A DNA stretch of 64,000 nt from Hyphomicrobiales bacterium (GTDB taxonomy: Bacteria > Pseudomonadota > Alphaproteobacteria > Rhizobiales > Rhizobiaceae), in contig UBKJ01000011.1 of NCBI GenBank assembly GCA_900465915.1, positions 62,001 through 126,000 on the forward strand, read 5' to 3'. The position numbers and the translations under genes are program-made. Below the pieces are notes generated by a model. It ran no database searches. It was not told the DNA's origin and saw only the letters and a list, made by a program, of their open reading frames with translations. Shown in pieces: positions 55,101 to 62,820 of the stretch. Each line of letters starts with the position of its first letter. Positions within the stretch are counted from its first letter, which is position 1.

Positions 55101-56000
55101 ATGCTCAATATCAGCGTGCGGCAATTGCATTATTTCCTGGCTCTGGTGCAGGCCGGCTCCTTCTCGCGCGCCGCCGAGGCGGTGGGGGTGACGCAGTCGA
55201 CGCTGAGCGCCGCCATCCAGTCGCTGGAGGCGGAATTGGCCGTGACGCTGATCGACCGCACCGGCCGGCGCATGCAATTGCTGCCGGCGGGCGAGGATTT
55301 TCTGGCCCGGGCGCGCGACATCGTGGCGCTGATCGAGGAATTGCCCGAGCATGCGCGGCAGGCGGAGCGGCCGCTGACCACGCGGCTGCGCATGGGGGTG
55401 ATCCCCTCCATCGCGCCGTTCCTTTTGCCCAAGATCCTGCCGGCCACGACGAAGGCCTTCCCGGAATTGCAGCTTTCGATGCGTGAGGGGCTGACGCGGT
55501 CGCTGCTCGACAGCCTGCGCTCCGGCGCGCTCGACGTGGCGTTGGTGGCGCACCCTTACGACCTCGACGAGTTCGAGACGGCGGAGCTGGGCCGCGACCA
55601 CTTTTTGCTCGCCGCGCCCGAGGGCCATGCGCTGGCGGAGCGCGAACGGGTGACGGCGGCCGACCTCGCCGGCCAGCCGCTGCTGCTCCTCGAAACCGGC
55701 CATTGCCTGCGCGAGCATGTGATGGCGGCCATCGGCCCGACCCCGGCGCAGGCGGGCGCCAACGTCCACGCCACCAGCATCATGACGCTGGTGCAGCTCG
55801 TGGAGTTCGGCATGGGCGTGACGCTCTTGCCGGAAGTGGCGGTCAAGGCCGGGGTGACGCGCGGCGGCAACCTGCGCGTCGTGCCTTACGAGAGCGGGCA
55901 CAATTACCGCTCGCTGGCGCTGGTCTGGCGCGCCAATGCGGCGCGGCGCAACGAGTTCCAGCTTTTCGCGCGCCACCTGCGCGAAAGCTGCATGGCATGA
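55101..56000 (+). CDS. oxyR: OxyR-type LysR regulator
   Basis: Hydrogen-peroxide-sensing LysR regulator, 299 residues. The DNA-binding helix-turn-helix is FLALVQAGSFSRAAEAVGVT then QSTLSAAIQSLEAEL. The sensing loop has the OxyR motif GHCLREHVM (equivalent of E. coli Cys199), but at the place of Cys208 there is Ile (GHCLREHVMAAIG). I take ATG 55101, preceded by AAGGCGG; ATG 55086 lies inside the presumed operator. Divergence from ahpC supports the assignment. Confidence 0.9.
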   Translation: MLNISVRQLHYFLALVQAGSFSRAAEAVGVTQSTLSAAIQSLEAELAVTLIDRTGRRMQLLPAGEDFLARARDIVALIEELPEHARQAERPLTTRLRMGVIPSIAPFLLPKILPATTKAFPELQLSMREGLTRSLLDSLRSGALDVALVAHPYDLDEFETAELGRDHFLLAAPEGHALAERERVTAADLAGQPLLLLETGHCLREHVMAAIGPTPAQAGANVHATSIMTLVQLVEFGMGVTLLPEVAVKAGVTRGGNLRVVPYESGHNYRSLALVWRANAARRNEFQLFARHLRESCMA

Positions 56001-57053
56001 TCAGAGCAGCCCCCAGGCGCGGAACCGCCCGCGCCCGGTGATCTCGCGCAGGCCGAGTTCCGCGATCAGCTTCAGCGCGCCCTGCTGGGTGACGCGCAAT
56101 TCCTTCTCCACCATCTGGCCGGAGATCAGCGGGCTTCTGAGCGCCATCTCCGCCAGCTGCGGCAGGCGCGAGCTGGAGCGCCTGCCTTTCAGCCGCCGCA
56201 GCATCTGCTCGCGCGCCAGCATCAGCCGGTCGTGCTCCTTCATGCCGGCCTCGGCCGCGGCCTCGACGCCGGCGAGGAAGCTCTTGAGCCGCACGATCCG
56301 GTCGGGCGAGCGCCTTTCGTCGGGGCGGCGCTCGCGCAGGCCGACGCTCAGCCCCGGCAGGTGATGGGCGGCCAGCCCCGACTGGCGCAGCGACGCGGCG
56401 GCCAGAAGCCGCCCCACCCAGGCCGAGCGCTGCGTCACCTCCAGCGTGAACCAGGCGTCGTGCGCCGCCGCCGCCCGCAGCACGGGCGGCAGCGCGGCGG
56501 CGGCGTCGAGGCAGGCGCGCCATTCCTCCAGCCGCGCCTCCTCGTCCCAGTCCTCGTCATGGATGAGCGCGTCGCGGACGGGCCTTTCCGGCGCCGCCGC
56601 GCCGCGCAGCAGGGCGTCGGTGCGGGCGAGAAGCGCGTCGACATCGGCCAGAAGCGGATCGGGGCCGTCCCCGGCCGGCGCGGCGGCGGGCTCCAGCGCG
56701 GGCGAAAAATTGCGCCCCAGCACCTGGCGCAGGCCGGCGGGGCCGAGCGCCCAGCCCGGCGCGCGGCCGGCGATCTGCCGCCGCAGGCGCAGCGCCGAAT
56801 GGGCGATGGTCAGCGCGTGGCTGGGCGCGCGGTTGTCCATATGGGCGTCGTGCAGCACGAGGTCCTCCATATGCACCAGCTCGCCGTCGAGCCACAGGGA
56901 GGCTATGGCGTCCTGCATATGGATGCGCGCGATCACGCCCTCGCCGATGGGCGAGCGCGCCAGCCGCTCGTCGAGCCGCGCCAGCGCCGCCGTGGCGCCG
57001 GCCGCGGGCGCGAGGAACCGCTCCAGCGGCAGGTCGTCGATCGCATAGGCCAT
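56001..57053 (-). CDS. DUF1612 / HTH domain protein (RHE_PE00001 family)
   Basis: A 350-residue soluble protein of a family found mostly in Rhizobiales. The N-terminal half reads MQDAIASLWLDGELVHMEDL, VLHDAHMDNRAPSHALTIAH and SALRLRRQIAGRAP; the middle is the DUF1612 part with DEEARLEEWRACLDAAAALP; a helix-turn-helix lies at the C-terminus (SPLISGQMVEKELRVTQQGA LKLIAELGLREI, written with a break). It may be a DNA-binding regulator. Function is not established. It converges with oxyR with no spacer. Confidence 0.85.
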   Translation of the reverse strand: MAYAIDDLPLERFLAPAAGATAALARLDERLARSPIGEGVIARIHMQDAIASLWLDGELVHMEDLVLHDAHMDNRAPSHALTIAHSALRLRRQIAGRAPGWALGPAGLRQVLGRNFSPALEPAAAPAGDGPDPLLADVDALLARTDALLRGAAAPERPVRDALIHDEDWDEEARLEEWRACLDAAAALPPVLRAAAAHDAWFTLEVTQRSAWVGRLLAAASLRQSGLAAHHLPGLSVGLRERRPDERRSPDRIVRLKSFLAGVEAAAEAGMKEHDRLMLAREQMLRRLKGRRSSSRLPQLAEMALRSPLISGQMVEKELRVTQQGALKLIAELGLREITGRGRFRAWGLL

Positions 57054-57092
57054 GCCCGCATATCGCAGCCGGCCTGGGCGAAATGCAAATGA

Positions 57093-57116
57093 AAAGGCGG
57101 GGTCTCCCCCGCCTTT
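57093..57116 (-). terminator. Intrinsic terminator after putA
   Basis: Stem AAAGGCGGGG/CCCCGCCTTT (10 bp) with loop TCTC, 31 bp past the putA stop; the minus strand continues TTTTCATTTGCATTTC. Confidence 0.85.
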
Positions 57117-57146
57117 CCAAAACCGTCTTCGGATCGAAGCGTGTTA

Positions 57147-60100
57147 TCAGCCGATGGCCATCAGGCTGGCGTTGCCGCCGGCGGCCGTGGTGTTGATGGA
57201 GGTCGAGACCTCCTCCAGCAGCCAGTTGAGGCAATAGGCGTCGTCCCTCGCCGCCAGCTCCTCCGAGGAGGCGGCCTGCGTCAGCACCAGCGGCCCCGGC
57301 AGGTCGGCGATCTTCCGGTTGACCTCGACGATGCGGGCCGCGTCGCCTTCCACCAGCGCGCCGGCGAAGGGCGCGTCCTTCGCCCAGTCCTTGCTCCAGG
57401 CGATGCGGGCCGCGACGCTGGCCGGAATGTCCTTGAGCGCGTCCTGCAAGCCGCTGGCCGCGTCGATGGCCGCCGTGTTGCCGGTGGCGAGCGCCGCCGT
57501 CAATTGCCGGTAGAGGCCGGTCGCGGTTTGCGGGACCAGCAGCACCTTGCCGCGCGGATGCAGCGCATAGAGGTTGCGCTCGCCCACCGGGCCGGACAGC
57601 TCGATGTCGAGGCCGAGCGCCGAGGCCCCGCCCGTGTCGCGCGCGTCGCGGGCCAGATCGTTCATGCCGCGATTGCCGAGCCATTTGGCGAAATCGGTCA
57701 AGGCCGGGTCGCTGTGCACCGAGGCGTGGCGCGGCGGGATCGGCGCCGTCTGCACCAGGCGGCCGAGATAGAGCGGGCCGCCCGCCTTGGGGCCGGTGCC
57801 GGACAGGCCGCGGCCGCCGAAGGGCTGCACGCCCACCACGGCGCCGATGACGTTGCGGTTGATATAGACGTTGCCGACGCGGATGCGGTCCGCCACATGG
57901 GCGATGGTCTCGTCGAGGCGCGTGTGCAGGCCGAAGGTCAGGCCGTAGCCGGTGGCGTTGATCTCGTCGATGACGCGGTCCATGTCGTCGCGCTTGTAGC
58001 GCACCACGTGCAGGACCGGGCCGAACACCTCGCGCTTGAGGTCGGAAAGCGAGCCGATCTCGACGATGGTCGGGGCGACGAAGGTGCCCTTCGCCGTCTC
58101 GGGCCCGAGCGGAAGCTGCTCGACCTTGCGGCCGAGGCCGCGCATGCCCTCGATATGCTTCTCGATGATCCCCTTGGCCTCCGCCGTGATGACCGGGCCG
58201 ATATCGACCTTGAGCTTGTCGGTGCGGCCGATGGACAATTCCTTCAGCGCGCCCTTGAGCATGGTCAGGATGCGGTCGGCGACGTCGTCCTGCAGGCACA
58301 GCACCCGCAGCGCCGAGCAGCGCTGGCCGGCGCTGTCGAAGGCCGAGGCGATGACGTCGAACACCACCTGCTCGGCCAGGGCCGAGGAATCGACGATCAT
58401 GGCGTTCTGGCCGCCGGTCTCGGCGATGAGCGGGATCGGCTTGCCGTTGGGCAGGAGCCGCGCGGCGAGCTGCGACTGGATGAGCCGCGCCACTTCCGTC
58501 GAGCCGGTGAACATGACGCCGCAGGTCTCGGGCGCGGCCACAAGGGCTGCGCCGACGCGGCCGTCGCCGGGCAGGAGCTGGAGCGCGCCGGCCGGAACGC
58601 CCGCCTCGTGCAGGAGGCGCACGCCGGCGGCGGCGATCAGCGGCGTCTCCTCGGCGGGCTTGGCCAGCACCGGATTGCCGGCGACCAGCGCCGCCGCGAT
58701 CTGGCCGGTGAAGATGGCGAGCGGGAAGTTCCACGGGCTGATGCAGACGACGGGGCCGAGCGGCTTGTGGCCGACGCCCAGCGTGCGCCGCGCCTGGTCG
58801 GCGTAATAGCGCAGGAAGTCGATGGCCTCGCGCACCTCGGCGATGGCGTTGGGCATGGACTTGCCCGCCTCGCGCATGACGAGGCCGAGCAGCACCGGCA
58901 TCTCGGCCTGCATGCGGTCGGCGGCGCGGTCGAGGCAGGCGGCGCGGCTGGCGGGCGCCATGGCGGCCCAGTCCGGCGCGGCCTTGATGGCGGCGGCCAT
59001 CGCCTTGCCGACCTCGGCCGGGTCGATCTCGGTCACCGAGCCGACCACGTCGCCATGGTCGCCGGGGTTGAGCACCGGGCGCGTCGCGCCGGCGACCTTC
59101 TCGCCCGCGACCTGCGGCTCGGCGGTCCAGCTACGGGCGGCCGAGGCCTTCAGCGCCTTGTCGACCTCGGCCAGCGTCACCTCGTTGGAGAGGTCGAGGC
59201 CGGCGGAGTTCCTGCGCTCGCCATAGAGGCCTTCCGGCAGGGCGATCTGGTCGTGGCGCGCGCCGACCACGGCCATGGAGCGCACCACCTCGGCCGGATC
59301 GGCCACCAGCTCGTCGACGGAGACGGTCTCGTCGCCGATGCGGTTGACGAAGGAGGAGTTGGCCCCGTTTTCCAAGAGGCGCCGCACCAGATAGGCGAGC
59401 AGCGTCTCATGCGTGCCGACGGGGGCGTAGATGCGCGCCGGGCGGCCGAGCTTGTTAGGGCCGACCACCTCGTCATAGAGCGGCTCGCCCATGCCGTGCA
59501 GGCACTGGAACTCGAACTTGCCGGTTTTGAAATCCGGCCCGGCGAGGTGATAGATGGTGGCGAGCGTCTGCGCGTTGTGGGTGGCGAATTGCGGGAACAC
59601 CGCGTCGGTGGCCGCCAGCAGCTTGCGGGCGCAGGCGATATAGGAGACGTCCGTGTGCACCTTGCGGGTGTAGACCGGGAAATCCTCCAGCCCGTCCACC
59701 TGGGCGCGCTTGATCTCGGCGTCCCAATAGGCGCCCTTGACCAGGCGCACCATCACGCGGCGCTTCGTGCGGCGGGCGAGGTCGATGATGAAGTCGAGCA
59801 CGAAGGGGCAGCGCTTGCCATAGGCCTGCACCACGAAGCCGACGCCCTCCCAGTCGGCGAGGTCCGGGTCCTCGCACAGGCTTTGCAAAAGGTCGAGCGA
59901 CAGCTCCAGCCGGTCGGCCTCCTCGGCGTCGATGTTGAGGCCGATATTGTAGGATTTCGCCAGCGCGGCCAGCGCCTTCACCTTGGGCAGCAGCTCGTCC
60001 ATGACGCGGTCGGCCTGGGCGCGGACATAGCGCGGATGCAGCGCCGACAGCTTGATCGAGATGCCCGGCCCGTCATAGATGCCGCGCCCGGCCGAGGCCT

Positions 60101-60827
60101 TGCCGATGGCGTGGATCGCCGTCTCGTAATCCTTGTAATAGCGCTCGGCGTCGGCGCCGGTGGTGGCCGCCTCGCCCAGCATGTCGTAGGAATAGCGGAA
60201 GCCGCGCTCCTCCAGCGGGCGGGCGCGCTTCAGCGCCTCCTCGATGGTCTCGCCGGTGACGAACTGCTCGCCCATCATGCGCATGGCCATGTCGACGCCG
60301 CGCCGGATCACCGGCTCGCCGCAGCGGGCGATGAGGCGGCTCAAGGCGGCGGAAAGACCGCGGTCGTTGACCGTATTGGTGAGCTTGCCGGTGACGACCA
60401 GGCCCCAGGTGGCGGCGTTGACGAACAGCGAGCGGCCGCCGCCGATATGCGACTTCCAGTCGCCGTTGGAGATCTTGTCGCGGATCAGCGCGTCGCGCGT
60501 CGCCATGTCGGGAATGCGCAGCAGCGCCTCGGCCAGGCACATCAGCGCCACGCCTTCCTGGCTCGACAGCGAATATTCGTGCACCAGGCCCTCGACGCCG
60601 GTGCCCTTGTGCTTGGCGCGCAGCGCCTCGATCAGCTTGCGCGCGGTGGCGCGGATCTGCTTGCGCTCGGCCTCGGGCAGGGTCGCCTGCTCCAGAAGCG
60701 CCGAGACGCATTCGGCCTCGGGGCGGCGATAGGCGGCGGTGATCGCCTGACGCAGCGGCGTCTGCGGGCGGATCGCCGGCGCGAAATTGTCGAAGACGGT
60801 CGGGGAAGCGGAAGTCGTGTCGGTCAT
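57147..60827 (-). CDS. putA: Bifunctional proline dehydrogenase / glutamate-semialdehyde dehydrogenase
   Basis: Oxidises proline to glutamate in two steps. The 1226 residues contain a proline dehydrogenase barrel (about 180-480; GISIKLSALHPRY, VRLVKGAYWDAEIKRAQ, YAPVGTHETLLAYLVRRLLE), and an aldehyde dehydrogenase module (about 600-1010; SPWNFPLAIFTGQIAAALVA, ETGGQNAMIVDSSALAEQVV, catalytic Cys in SAGQRCSALRVL), then a C-terminal domain. The short N-terminus lacks the ribbon-helix-helix of E. coli PutA, so the protein is not its own repressor. ATG 60827 has GAGG close by. The divergent Lrp-type gene is the presumed activator. Confidence 0.97.
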   Translation of the reverse strand: MTDTTSASPTVFDNFAPAIRPQTPLRQAITAAYRRPEAECVSALLEQATLPEAERKQIRATARKLIEALRAKHKGTGVEGLVHEYSLSSQEGVALMCLAEALLRIPDMATRDALIRDKISNGDWKSHIGGGRSLFVNAATWGLVVTGKLTNTVNDRGLSAALSRLIARCGEPVIRRGVDMAMRMMGEQFVTGETIEEALKRARPLEERGFRYSYDMLGEAATTGADAERYYKDYETAIHAIGKASAGRGIYDGPGISIKLSALHPRYVRAQADRVMDELLPKVKALAALAKSYNIGLNIDAEEADRLELSLDLLQSLCEDPDLADWEGVGFVVQAYGKRCPFVLDFIIDLARRTKRRVMVRLVKGAYWDAEIKRAQVDGLEDFPVYTRKVHTDVSYIACARKLLAATDAVFPQFATHNAQTLATIYHLAGPDFKTGKFEFQCLHGMGEPLYDEVVGPNKLGRPARIYAPVGTHETLLAYLVRRLLENGANSSFVNRIGDETVSVDELVADPAEVVRSMAVVGARHDQIALPEGLYGERRNSAGLDLSNEVTLAEVDKALKASAARSWTAEPQVAGEKVAGATRPVLNPGDHGDVVGSVTEIDPAEVGKAMAAAIKAAPDWAAMAPASRAACLDRAADRMQAEMPVLLGLVMREAGKSMPNAIAEVREAIDFLRYYADQARRTLGVGHKPLGPVVCISPWNFPLAIFTGQIAAALVAGNPVLAKPAEETPLIAAAGVRLLHEAGVPAGALQLLPGDGRVGAALVAAPETCGVMFTGSTEVARLIQSQLAARLLPNGKPIPLIAETGGQNAMIVDSSALAEQVVFDVIASAFDSAGQRCSALRVLCLQDDVADRILTMLKGALKELSIGRTDKLKVDIGPVITAEAKGIIEKHIEGMRGLGRKVEQLPLGPETAKGTFVAPTIVEIGSLSDLKREVFGPVLHVVRYKRDDMDRVIDEINATGYGLTFGLHTRLDETIAHVADRIRVGNVYINRNVIGAVVGVQPFGGRGLSGTGPKAGGPLYLGRLVQTAPIPPRHASVHSDPALTDFAKWLGNRGMNDLARDARDTGGASALGLDIELSGPVGERNLYALHPRGKVLLVPQTATGLYRQLTAALATGNTAAIDAASGLQDALKDIPASVAARIAWSKDWAKDAPFAGALVEGDAARIVEVNRKIADLPGPLVLTQAASSEELAARDDAYCLNWLLEEVSTSINTTAAGGNASLMAIG

Positions 60828-60959
60828 GACGCCTCGGTCGCGGGGATGGCTGTTCCTGTATCGGCGCACTCTACCACCGACGTGAATTCCATTCCGCCTT
60901 CATTTGCGCTATGGAGAGGAAATTCGCTCTTATTATCGACCGCCATAAAGGAAAAACGG

Positions 60960-61454
60960 ATGCGAAAAATCCATTCCGTGGACGATCTGGACCAGTTCGA
61001 CCGCCGCATCCTGGAGGCGCTGAGCGAGGACGGAAGGCTTCCGGTGACGGAGCTGTCGAAAAAGGTCGGCCTGTCCAAGACCCCGTGCCAGGCGCGGCTG
61101 AAGCGGCTGGTCGACCAAGGCTATATATTGGGTTTCCGCGCCGCGATCGATCCCGAAAAGCTCGGCCTCGATCATATCGCCTTCACGACGGTCAAATTGT
61201 CCGACACGCGCGAGGCCGCCCTGCAGGCCTTCAACGTCGCGGTGCGCAAGATCCGCGAGGTCGAGGAATGCCACATGATCGCAAGCTCCTTCGACTATCT
61301 CCTCAAGGTGCGCACGCCCGACATCCGCCGCTATCGCGAGGTGCTGGGCGAGAAGATCTCCAGCCTGCCCAACGTCGCCAGCACCTCGACCTTCGTGGTG
61401 ATGGAATCGGTCAAGGACAACCGCCCCGTGCGCGTCTATCCGGGCGCGCTGTGA
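60960..61454 (+). CDS. putR: Lrp/AsnC-type regulator of proline use
   Basis: A 164-residue Lrp-family protein, divergent from putA across 132 bp; in Agrobacterium and Rhodobacter PutR of this type activates putA with proline. Helix-turn-helix LDQFDRRILEALSEDGRLPV then TELSKKVGLSKTPCQARLKR. The RAM domain ends FVVMESVKDNRPVRVYPGAL. ATG 60960 follows AAAGGAAAAACGG. No terminator follows directly; an independent sRNA unit begins about 50 bp after the stop. Confidence 0.93.
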   Translation: MRKIHSVDDLDQFDRRILEALSEDGRLPVTELSKKVGLSKTPCQARLKRLVDQGYILGFRAAIDPEKLGLDHIAFTTVKLSDTREAALQAFNVAVRKIREVEECHMIASSFDYLLKVRTPDIRRYREVLGEKISSLPNVASTSTFVVMESVKDNRPVRVYPGAL

Positions 61455-61507
61455 GGGCCGCGCGTCGAAATTTTCCGATTTGGTCAAAAAATTTCAACCA
61501 CGGGGGG

Positions 61508-61536
61508 TTGAAGAAAAACGCCGCCTGATCCATATG
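61508..61536 (+). promoter_or_regulatory. Promoter of the candidate sRNA
   Basis: TTGAAG (61508-61513) and CATATG (61531-61536), or CCATAT one base earlier, are separated by 16-17 bp, a good sigma-70-type spacing in alphaproteobacteria. Transcription should start near 61541, just before the first hairpin of the sRNA. Confidence 0.6.
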
Positions 61537-61540
61537 GGGG

Positions 61541-61653
61541 TCATTCGCCGCTGCGCCTCCTCCCATTGCGCGCGGCGAATGTTCCCCTCTGGAGGTTCGC
61601 CTTTATGGCGCCTTCATAACTTGGCCGGACTTTTTCAAGTCCGGCTTTTTTTT
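61541..61653 (+). ncRNA. Candidate trans-acting sRNA, alpha-r14 (NfeR1/Smr14C)-like
   Basis: About 113 nt predicted to fold into three hairpins. Hairpin 1 pairs CATTCGCCGC (61542-61551) with GCGGCGAATG (61572-61581), with an inner GCGC/GCGC stem; its apex holds CCTCCTCCC (61556-61564), complementary to Shine-Dalgarno sites. Hairpin 2 pairs GGAGG and CGCC with GGCG and CCTTC (61591-61615). Hairpin 3 is a terminator, GCCGGACTT/AAGTCCGGC with eight T residues. Length, three-hairpin layout and the anti-SD loop match the rhizobial alpha-r14 sRNAs, which repress many mRNAs by base pairing. An open frame across it has no start signals. Confidence 0.68.
61624..61653 (+). terminator. Rho-independent terminator of the sRNA
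   Basis: A 9-bp stem GCCGGACTT/AAGTCCGGC, loop TTTC, directly followed by eight T residues. It is the cleanest intrinsic terminator in the window. Confidence 0.95.
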
Positions 61654-61666
61654 GCCCTGAGCCCAG

Positions 61667-62713
61667 TCAGACCGCGTCGGAACGCGAAGCCCAGGCCTCG
61701 CGCCGCGCCTTGAGGCTCAGCAGCCTTTCGCGCCGGATGCGGGCGATGGCCGGCCGCAGCCGCGCCACGTCCTCGGCCTCGTCGGTGATGGCGAAACCCA
61801 GAAGCGCCTCGAACAGGTCCTCCAGCGTCACGATCCCGGCCACGCCCGTCACGGCCCCCATGGAATGGCCGGAATCGAGCAGACGCTCGATCGCCTCGCC
61901 CAGCCTGAGGCTGTCGGGCAGCTGCGGCAGCGGATGCGCGAAGGCCGAGAGCGGCGGGTCGCCGGCGTCCTTCAACAGCGCGTAGAGCGCCTCGCGCAGG
62001 TCGACGTAAGCGGGCAGCGCGTCGCCGTCGCGGAGCGGAATGCGGGCGAAGCCGCGCACCTCCGGCCGGCCGGCCAGCGCGCGGGCCGGCAGCGCGCCGT
62101 CGAGCGCCACCACGTCGGCGAGCGGCGTCACCACGTCGCCCAGCATGACGTCATGGGCGAAGAGCATATGCGAGATGACGCGCGATTCGCCCGGCGCGAT
62201 GACGCCCGCCGCCGGCGCATGGGCGATGAAGCGCGCCAGCCCCGGCCGGGTGATGGCCTCGCCCTCCGCCCCCGCCAGCCAGCGCGTGACCAGCCGCGAG
62301 ACGAAGAGCGCCGGCTTGAGCGCGGTCATCAGCACGCCCAGAACCCGCCCCACCGGCCCGGCCAGCGCCGCCGCATGGGTGGCGGCGTAGGTCTTGGGGC
62401 CGATCTCGGCGCAGAACAGGAGCAGCACGGTGAGCACGGCCGAGGCAACGCCGACGCCGGCGTCGCCCCAGGTTTTGGCCGCAGCCGCGCCGACGAAGCC
62501 CGGCCCCACCGTGCCGGCCAGCGTGTTGACGATCAGGATGGCGCTGATCGCGTCGCCGATGTCGCCGCGCTTGATGGCGAGCAGCCGCGCCGCGCCCTTG
62601 TCATGCGCCCGCTCGATCAGCGCCGTGACGCGGACGCTGAGCAGCACGCCCTCCAGCACCGAGCACAGGCCGCACAGCGCCACCGAGAACAGCGCCCACA
62701 GGACGATGCTCAC
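61667..62713 (-). CDS. CNNM/CorC-type DUF21-CBS membrane protein
   Basis: A 348-residue protein with an N-terminal CNNM (DUF21) domain of about four helices (ALFSVALCGLCSVLEGVLLS, LIVNTLAGTVGPGFVGAAAA, LLLFCAEIGPKTYAATHAAA) followed by a CBS-like pair (about residues 190-320; VVTPLADVVALDGALPARAL, GAVTGVAGIVTLEDLFEALL). Related proteins move or sense Mg2+ and other cations. The usual C-terminal CorC_HlyC domain is absent. It starts with GTG 62713, overlapping the stop of a 32-residue ORF as GTGA. Confidence 0.88.
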   Translation of the reverse strand: MSIVLWALFSVALCGLCSVLEGVLLSVRVTALIERAHDKGAARLLAIKRGDIGDAISAILIVNTLAGTVGPGFVGAAAAKTWGDAGVGVASAVLTVLLLFCAEIGPKTYAATHAAALAGPVGRVLGVLMTALKPALFVSRLVTRWLAGAEGEAITRPGLARFIAHAPAAGVIAPGESRVISHMLFAHDVMLGDVVTPLADVVALDGALPARALAGRPEVRGFARIPLRDGDALPAYVDLREALYALLKDAGDPPLSAFAHPLPQLPDSLRLGEAIERLLDSGHSMGAVTGVAGIVTLEDLFEALLGFAITDEAEDVARLRPAIARIRRERLLSLKARREAWASRSDAV

Positions 62714-62808
62714 CGGCGCCGCGCCCGGACGCGGACCGGCGCCGGCCGCAGGAGAAGAAGGGCGGCGACGGCGGCGCCCGACGCGAAGGCGAAGACGATC
62801 CCGGACAT
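62710..62808 (-). CDS. 32-residue membrane peptide coupled to the CNNM gene
   Basis: A 33-codon frame starting at ATG 62808 after AAAGGAGAAAGCC, a near-perfect ribosome-binding site. Sequence begins MSGIVFAFASGAAVAALLLL, one helix, and ends with a strongly basic tail RPAPVRVRARRR. Its TGA overlaps the GTG start of the CNNM gene, so translation is likely coupled. No family is recognised. It could be a regulatory peptide of the cation protein, or just a coupling leader. Confidence 0.6.
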   Translation of the reverse strand: MSGIVFAFASGAAVAALLLLRPAPVRVRARRR

Positions 62809-62820
62809 GGCTTTCTCCTT

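Noticed and set aside
61480..61713. A 77-codon plus-strand frame over the sRNA region.
   Set aside because: It crosses two stable hairpins and a terminator and has no start signal or family resemblance.
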